Shown here: in pieces, positions 6,951-11,207 of the stretch
Layout: each line of letters begins with the position of its first letter
Position numbering within the stretch: the first letter of the stretch is position 1
From: Acidimicrobiia bacterium
Lineage (GTDB): Bacteria; Actinomycetota; Acidimicrobiia; Spongiisociales; ZC4RG35
DNA: 11,207 nt
Direction of reading: 5' to 3'
Assembly (NCBI GenBank): GCA_030623125.1
Contig: JAUXMQ010000012.1
Coordinates: 1 to 11,207 of the forward strand
Position numbers and translations under genes: made by a program
Notes under the pieces: model-generated
What the model was told of the DNA's origin: nothing
The model's database searches: none
What the model saw: only the letters and a program-made list of their open reading frames with translations

Positions 6951-7688
6951 TTGGCCGTTCTCTCCCATGAGGGGACCTACCCGATTCTCTATGGATCCTG
7001 GCCGATCCCGGTCGGCACCCAGCACCACGATGGGTATATCGCCCGCCCCGATGAGGCCGGCAAGTTTCCCGTGGTGCTTGTCGTGCCCGACCTCAACGGT
7101 CTGGACAGTTTCGAGAAGGACATCTGTCGCCGTCTGGCTCGCTCGGGCATTGCGGCTCTCAGCCTCGACATGTATCGGTCCCAAGCAGATGCGCTGACGG
7201 CATACAACGCACTCACCGATAGTCGGGCCGCGGCCGATCTGGAGGAGATCCACGAGTTCATCGACTCCGACGACGTCGAATGGAACGTGAGCAGCAATGT
7301 TGGCATTCTCGGCACGAATGTGGGTGGTCGGTTCGCATTGATCAAGGCGGCCACCAGAGACTGGGTGAGATCGGTCGCCGTGGTCAGCACACCCCTCACC
7401 GGCGACGAGGCGAGAGAGTTCCAGGTTGCCGACTATCTAGACCACTTGCCGGTGCCGGTGCTCGGCCTCTACGGGACAGACGACAAGTTGATTAACACAA
7501 GTTCGGTCGACGAGGCGCAACGACGCAACGAACACGGCCAGTGGCTCCTCTACCAAGGTGCGGGGCATGGCTTTTTCGATGTCGACGCCCCCGACTTCGA
7601 CCAGGCCGCGGCCGACGACGGTTTCGCCAGAATCGTCGCTTTCTTCCAGGCGACATTGGAGCCGGCGGTCGTCGAAGACCTGGGGTGA
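6951..7688 (+). CDS. Dienelactone hydrolase (DLH) family alpha/beta-hydrolase-fold protein with Asn at the nucleophile position
   Basis: A 245-residue cytosolic protein (TTG start, strong GAGGAGG site). The family pattern is clear: a substrate-modifying N-terminal strand region ending IARPDEAGKFPVVLVVPDLNG (30-50), then DICRRLARSGIAALSLDMY (57-75), GILGTNVGGRFAL (118-130), VPVLGLYGTDDKLI (168-181) and YQGAGHGFFD (201-210). Typical dienelactone hydrolases have a Cys-Asp-His triad with the Cys in GxCxGG and a Glu in an EIFG-type motif. Here the elbow reads GTNVGG with Asn123 (codon AAT, 7317-7319), and the Glu motif reads PDLNG with Asp47. The triad acid (Asp177 or Asp178) and His206 remain. 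Ordinary hydrolysis through Cys or Ser is therefore unlikely, and the protein may be a pseudoenzyme or use different chemistry. It is transcribed alone; its stop is four bases from the convergent birA stop. Fold assignment is firm, function is not. Confidence 0.85.
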   Translation: MAVLSHEGTYPILYGSWPIPVGTQHHDGYIARPDEAGKFPVVLVVPDLNGLDSFEKDICRRLARSGIAALSLDMYRSQADALTAYNALTDSRAAADLEEIHEFIDSDDVEWNVSSNVGILGTNVGGRFALIKAATRDWVRSVAVVSTPLTGDEAREFQVADYLDHLPVPVLGLYGTDDKLINTSSVDEAQRRNEHGQWLLYQGAGHGFFDVDAPDFDQAAADDGFARIVAFFQATLEPAVVEDLG

Positions 7689-7692
7689 GTAT

Positions 7693-8355
7693 CTAGTGAG
7701 TAGCCCTCAGGTGCCTGACCACACCCGAGAAGATGGTCTCCCGACCCGTATCCGTCTCGACGATCAGACCACCGTCATCTCCGACCGCGGCGGCACGGCC
7801 AGAACCACCAGGATCCCATGTGATGCCCATTCCGATCGTGACACACAAACTGCGGTACTCATCGATGGGCCAGCCATCGGAGTCCACCAGCCGCATGAGC
7901 TCGGCGCCCCAAAGACCGGCTACTTCGGCATAGTGGTCCTCTCCCGGATCCTCGCCCAACAGACCGGTCATCCCTTCCGGTGGGTCGGGCCACCACAGAT
8001 TCAGCCCAAGACCCACCACCACGACGTCGGCGATGCGCTCGACGAGGATCCCCCCGACCTTGAGCTCTCCCAACATGACGTCGTTGGGCCACTTCAGCAT
8101 TGCGGCCTCGGCGACCCGGGCCGCGGCAACACCCGCCATGAGCGAGAAGGGGCGGGTGTCATCATCGTCACAAGCGAATGCGAGCGAGGCGGCAACCGCG
8201 CGATCGGCCGTGATCCACTCGCTACCCTCCCTTCCCCGCCCTCTGGTCTGGTTCGGGGTCATGATCAGAACGGGAAGCTCCCCTAGGTTCTCGCGAGCGA
8301 CATCTTGAGTGGAAGGAACACTCTCAATGCGCTGTTGGAAATATGGTGTAGCCAT
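7693..8355 (-). CDS. birA: Biotin-[acetyl-CoA-carboxylase] ligase, monofunctional (BirA type)
   Basis: A 220-residue enzyme that makes biotinyl-AMP from biotin and ATP and attaches biotin to the carrier lysine of biotin-dependent carboxylases. Motifs: VPSTQD (13-18, the STND-type biotin site), TRGRGREGSEW (37-47, the adenylate-binding loop), MLKWPNDVMLGELKVGGILVE split across 86-106 with catalytic-site Lys99, and a short C-terminal SH3-like domain. It lacks the N-terminal winged-helix domain of E. coli BirA, so it should not repress transcription by DNA binding. In the GRGRxGRxW loop the second-last Arg is Ser45. The ATG at 8355 has GAGG five bases upstream. Earlier in-frame codons up to 8547 would overlap the divergent carboxylase gene and show no family similarity. 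The 44-base divergent spacing to the carboxylase genes fits a shared function, since that complex needs biotinylation. Confidence 0.92.
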   Translation of the reverse strand: MATPYFQQRIESVPSTQDVARENLGELPVLIMTPNQTRGRGREGSEWITADRAVAASLAFACDDDDTRPFSLMAGVAAARVAEAAMLKWPNDVMLGELKVGGILVERIADVVVVGLGLNLWWPDPPEGMTGLLGEDPGEDHYAEVAGLWGAELMRLVDSDGWPIDEYRSLCVTIGMGITWDPGGSGRAAAVGDDGGLIVETDTGRETIFSGVVRHLRATH

Positions 8356-8399
8356 CTCGTCCTCGGGCGAGTCTGAAACTGTGAGGATACGGAGGAGTC
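8356..8399. promoter_or_regulatory. Divergent intergenic region between birA and the carboxylase genes
   Basis: This 44-base gap contains the ribosome binding sites of both genes: GAGG on the minus strand (8364-8361) for birA and GGAGGAG on the plus strand (8391-8397), just before the TTG at 8400. Little room is left, so at least one promoter must lie inside the opposite coding sequence. I found no convincing -10 or known biotin or fatty-acid regulator operator here. Confidence 0.3.
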
Positions 8400-9950
8400 T
8401 TGGGCACCGAGGCGCGCATTGAGCATCTAAGGGAATTGCGTGAGGAGGCGCTTCACTCCGGGACCCAGCGCGCGGTGGCCAGACAACACGAGGCCGGGAA
8501 GCTAACCGCCCGCGAGCGCATAGAGGCTCTCCTCGACAAGGACTCATTCCAGGAGATCGATCAGTTCGTCCGACACCAGTCGACCGGCTTCGGTGTGGAG
8601 GACAAAAAGCCTCTCGGTGACGCGGTGGTGACGGGTCACGGCACGATCGACGGTCGCCCCGTATTCGTGTTCGCCGAGGATTTCACCGTGTTTGGAGGAA
8701 GTCTCGGCAAAGTGGTCGCCGACAAGATCTGCAAGATTCTCGACCTCGCGATCGACACCGGCGCTCCCGTCATAGGACTCAAAGACTCCGGAGGAGCCCG
8801 CATCCAGGAGGGTGTCGATTCACTGGACGGTTATGGTCGAATCTTCGAGCGCAACGTCCAAGCGTCCGGGGTCATCCCCCAGATCTCCGTGATAATGGGG
8901 CCTTGCGCCGGTGGTGCCGTCTACTCCCCTGCCCTGACCGACTTTGTCTTTCAGGTTGACAAGACCTCACACATGTTCATCACTGGCCCCGACGTCATCA
9001 AAGCGGTGACGGGTGAGGAAGTGACGATGGAGGAATTGGGCGGGGCCACAGCTCATGCTTCCAAGTCGGGTGTTACCCACTTCGTGTACCCGACGGGACT
9101 GGACGCTCTGGAAGCGGTGCGTCATCTCGTGTCCTTCCTGCCACGAAACAACATGGAGATGCCCCCCTATTACGCCCCGGGGGATCGCACCGACCGCCTC
9201 GACGACTCGCTCGACACCATAATTCCCGACTCCTCGAACCAGCCCTACGACATCACAAAGGTGATCGAAACGGTGGTCGACGACGAGGAATTCCTCGAGG
9301 TTCACGAGCTTTGGGCCAAGAACATCGTCGTGGGGTTCGGCCGACTCGACGGGCATACCATGGGCGTGGTCGCCAACCAGCCGGCGTTTCTGGCCGGGAC
9401 GCTCGACATCAATGCTTCAGAGAAGGCCGCCCGGTTCGTGCGTTTCTGCGATGCCTTCAACATCCCGATCATCACCTTTGTCGATGTGCCTGGCTTTCTC
9501 CCCGGGGTTGACCAAGAGCACAACGGAATCATCCGCCACGGGGCAAAGCTTCTCTATGCGTACTGCGAGGCCACCGTCCCCCGGATCTCGGTCATCACCC
9601 GAAAGGCGTACGGCGGCGCATACCTCGTGATGAACGCCCGGGGCATCCGGGCCGACCTGGTGTTCGCCTGGCCCTCGGCCGAGATCGCGGTCATGGGAGC
9701 ACCGGGTGCCGTGAACATCATCCATCGCCGCGAGTTGTCCGGCGCCGACGATGCCGAGGCGAGACGCACCGAGCTGATCGACGACTACGAAGCCAAGTTC
9801 AACAACCCCTATGTTGCCGCGGAGCTCGGGCTCGTCGATGAGGTCATAGAGCCCAGAGAGACCCGCGTGAAGTTGATTCGCGCCATGGAAATGCTTCGCA
9901 GCAAGCGCGAGACCCTGCCACCCAAGAAGCACGGCAACGGGCCACTATGA
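8400..9950 (+). CDS. Acyl-CoA carboxylase carboxyltransferase (beta) subunit, propionyl-CoA carboxylase-like
   Basis: A 516-residue subunit that moves the carboxyl group from carboxybiotin to an acyl-CoA, typically propionyl-CoA to (S)-methylmalonyl-CoA. It has the two crotonase-fold halves of the family. N half: ARERIEALLDKDSFQEIDQF at about 37-56, DAVVTGHGTIDGRPVFVFAE, LKDSGGARIQEG (oxyanion-forming glycines, about 127-138), GPCAGGAVYSPALTDF and ITGPDVIKAVTGEEV. C half: VDVPGFLPGVDQEHNGIIRHGAKLL region, then ITRKAYGGAYLVM (399-411), AWPSAEIAVMGAPGAVNIIHRREL region, NNPYVAAELG and the typical end PPKKHGNGPL. The residue after GGAY, which governs acyl-CoA choice in Streptomyces PccB (Asp422) and AccB (Ile420), is Leu409 here, so strict propionyl specificity is uncertain. 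Start is TTG with GGAGGAG just upstream. Its stop overlaps the next start by ATGA, implying coupled synthesis of the two subunits. Confidence 0.94.
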   Translation: MGTEARIEHLRELREEALHSGTQRAVARQHEAGKLTARERIEALLDKDSFQEIDQFVRHQSTGFGVEDKKPLGDAVVTGHGTIDGRPVFVFAEDFTVFGGSLGKVVADKICKILDLAIDTGAPVIGLKDSGGARIQEGVDSLDGYGRIFERNVQASGVIPQISVIMGPCAGGAVYSPALTDFVFQVDKTSHMFITGPDVIKAVTGEEVTMEELGGATAHASKSGVTHFVYPTGLDALEAVRHLVSFLPRNNMEMPPYYAPGDRTDRLDDSLDTIIPDSSNQPYDITKVIETVVDDEEFLEVHELWAKNIVVGFGRLDGHTMGVVANQPAFLAGTLDINASEKAARFVRFCDAFNIPIITFVDVPGFLPGVDQEHNGIIRHGAKLLYAYCEATVPRISVITRKAYGGAYLVMNARGIRADLVFAWPSAEIAVMGAPGAVNIIHRRELSGADDAEARRTELIDDYEAKFNNPYVAAELGLVDEVIEPRETRVKLIRAMEMLRSKRETLPPKKHGNGPL

Positions 9951-11207
9951 AATCACTCCTCGTCGCCAATCGAGGCGAGATTGCAGTCCGGGTCATACGG
10001 ACCGCAAGGGAGATGGGGATCAGGACAATCGCCATCTACTCCGAGCTCGATCGGGACTCGTTGCACCTCGACTTGGCCGACGAAGCGTGGAACGTTGGCC
10101 CGGCCCCGGCAGCGGAGAGCTATCTGAATCAGGAGAAGATTCTCCAGATCGCCCATGAGTCGGGAGCCGAGGCCATTCACCCCGGCTACGGATTCCTCTC
10201 GGAGAACGCCATCTTCGCCAGGGCAGTCGCCGACGCCGGGCTCATCTGGGTTGGCCCCACCGGGGACTCCATCGAGGCGATGGGTGACAAGATCACCTCC
10301 CGTCGCCACGCCGAGGACTTCGGCGTGGCGACGGTGCCGGGCATCACCGACCCTGTTACGTCTGTCGAGGAGGTTCTCGATCTCGCAGCCGAGTTCGGGT
10401 ACCCGGTGGCGGTCAAGGCCGCTCACGGAGGTGGCGGCAAGGGTTTGCGTGTCGTATACGAAGCCCAGGGCGCCGAGGGCGCCTTCGAGGGCGCCCGCCG
10501 CGAAGCCGACGCCTACTTCGGCAACCCAGAGGTCTACGTCGAGAAGTATTTGGAGAAGTCGAGACACGTCGAAGCCCAGATCCTCTTCGATAGCCACGGC
10601 AACAGCCTCTTCCTCGGCGAACGGGACTGCTCGGTTCAACGACGCCACCAGAAGCTGATCGAAGAGACCCCCTCCCCTGGCCTGTCGGGCAAGCAGCGCA
10701 AGGCACTGGGAAAGGCCGCGTTGGCCGCCGGAAGGTCGTGCGATTACGTGAACGCCGGGACCGTGGAGTTTCTCGTCGACGAGGACGGGGAATTCTTCTT
10801 CCTAGAGATGAACACCCGTCTCCAGGTCGAGCACACGATCACCGAGATGGTCACCGGAATCGACATTGTCGAGTGGCAATTGAAAATCGCCAACGACGAG
10901 AAGCTGGACATCGAGGAGGTCGACCCCCGCGGCCACGCCATCGAGTTCCGCATCAATGCGGAGGACCCGTTCGCCAACTACCTGCCCACCCCGGGTCAGG
11001 TCGTCGAGTGGCAGGAGCCTGCCGGACCGGGCATTCGTGTTGATTCCTGGATACGACCCGGGACAACAGTCTCCCAGTACTACGACAACCTGTTGGCCAA
11101 ACTCCTTGTCTGGGGGCCCGACCGCGAGGCGGCGATCAATCGTGGCAAACGTGCACTCAAGGAGTTCAAAGTCCGTGGAGTCGCCACGACCATCCCGGCC
11201 CACCTGG
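9947..11207 (+). CDS. Acyl-CoA carboxylase alpha subunit, biotin carboxylase domain (partial, C-terminus beyond right edge)
   Basis: 420 residues are visible, all biotin carboxylase, which carboxylates biotin on the carrier protein using ATP and bicarbonate. Motifs in order: LLVANRGEIAVRVIRTA (4-20), HPGYGFLSEN (78-87), GDKITSR (113-119, with Lys115), AVKAAHGGGGKGLRVV (155-170, ATP-grasp glycine loop), EKYLEKSRHVEAQIL (199-213), GERDCSVQRRHQKLIEE (224-240), VEFLVDEDG, FLEMNTRLQVEHTITE (285-300, metal ligands Glu274 and Glu287, Arg291, Glu295) and AIEFRINAEDP (331-341, Arg335). All expected catalytic residues are present. In actinobacteria this subunit usually continues into a biotin-carrier domain with a biotinylated Met-Lys-Met motif, giving about 580-670 residues; the window ends before this can be checked. 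It starts within the stop of the carboxyltransferase gene. The divergent birA product is the likely enzyme for its biotinylation. Confidence 0.93.
   Translation, partial: MKSLLVANRGEIAVRVIRTAREMGIRTIAIYSELDRDSLHLDLADEAWNVGPAPAAESYLNQEKILQIAHESGAEAIHPGYGFLSENAIFARAVADAGLIWVGPTGDSIEAMGDKITSRRHAEDFGVATVPGITDPVTSVEEVLDLAAEFGYPVAVKAAHGGGGKGLRVVYEAQGAEGAFEGARREADAYFGNPEVYVEKYLEKSRHVEAQILFDSHGNSLFLGERDCSVQRRHQKLIEETPSPGLSGKQRKALGKAALAAGRSCDYVNAGTVEFLVDEDGEFFFLEMNTRLQVEHTITEMVTGIDIVEWQLKIANDEKLDIEEVDPRGHAIEFRINAEDPFANYLPTPGQVVEWQEPAGPGIRVDSWIRPGTTVSQYYDNLLAKLLVWGPDREAAINRGKRALKEFKVRGVATTIPAHL

Noticed and set aside
8362..8371. CTCG-GG-CGAG symmetry before birA
   Set aside because: A four-base stem with a two-base centre is expected by chance at this GC content.
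8356..8547. Longer birA start giving 64 extra N-terminal residues
   Set aside because: It overlaps the start of the divergent carboxylase gene, the extra residues are low-complexity and unlike the family, and the ATG at 8355 has its own GAGG site.
10290..11207. Pyruvate carboxylase rather than acyl-CoA carboxylase alpha subunit
   Set aside because: The upstream overlapping carboxyltransferase is of the acyl-CoA type, which fits an acyl-CoA carboxylase; the visible domain alone cannot distinguish them.

Overview
The window looks like a chromosomal stretch from a high-GC actinobacterium. The clues are coenzyme F420 genes, a LytR-CpsA-Psr (LCP) wall-polymer ligase, an actinobacterial-type acyl-CoA carboxylase, a large membrane glycosyltransferase beside cofD, and frequent TTG starts. 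The F420 ligase has one domain, unlike the two-domain FbiB of mycobacteria. This suggests a lineage outside the mycobacteria, perhaps a deep-branching class such as Acidimicrobiia, but the class is an inference. Eight protein genes fill almost all of the sequence. I see no RNA gene, mobile element, CRISPR array or long repeat, and no gene-free stretch above 60 bases.

Layout: (1) 1-2596, minus: a very large glycosyltransferase-like membrane protein that runs off the left edge. (2) 2650-4253, plus: cofD and cofE, joined by an ATGA overlap, for late steps of F420 synthesis. (3) 4261-6897, minus: an LCP protein followed by UDP-glucose 6-dehydrogenase, probably one transcript. (4) 6951-7688, plus: a dienelactone-hydrolase-fold protein whose nucleophile position is Asn. 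(5) 7693-8355, minus: a biotin-protein ligase without a DNA-binding domain. (6) 8400-11207, plus: the carboxyltransferase and biotin carboxylase subunits of an acyl-CoA carboxylase, joined by an ATGA overlap. The second subunit runs off the right edge.

Three themes share the space. F420 genes beside a cell-envelope glycosyltransferase and an LCP protein recall, from memory, the mycobacterial whiB2-fbiA-fbiB-manB-wbbL-rmlD-cpsA region. The LCP protein and UDP-glucose dehydrogenase together suggest a uronic-acid-containing wall polymer. The biotin ligase is divergent from the carboxylase whose biotin carrier it probably modifies. Genes are arranged as divergent pairs with gaps of 44-53 bases, or 41 if the glycosyltransferase starts at 2608, and as convergent pairs with gaps of 4-7 bases.

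I found no clearly undescribed system. The points most worth a second look are residue-level: the Asn in the hydrolase active site, a Leu at the carboxylase substrate-specificity position, the eroded donor site of the glycosyltransferase domain, and the missing reductase domain of the F420 ligase.
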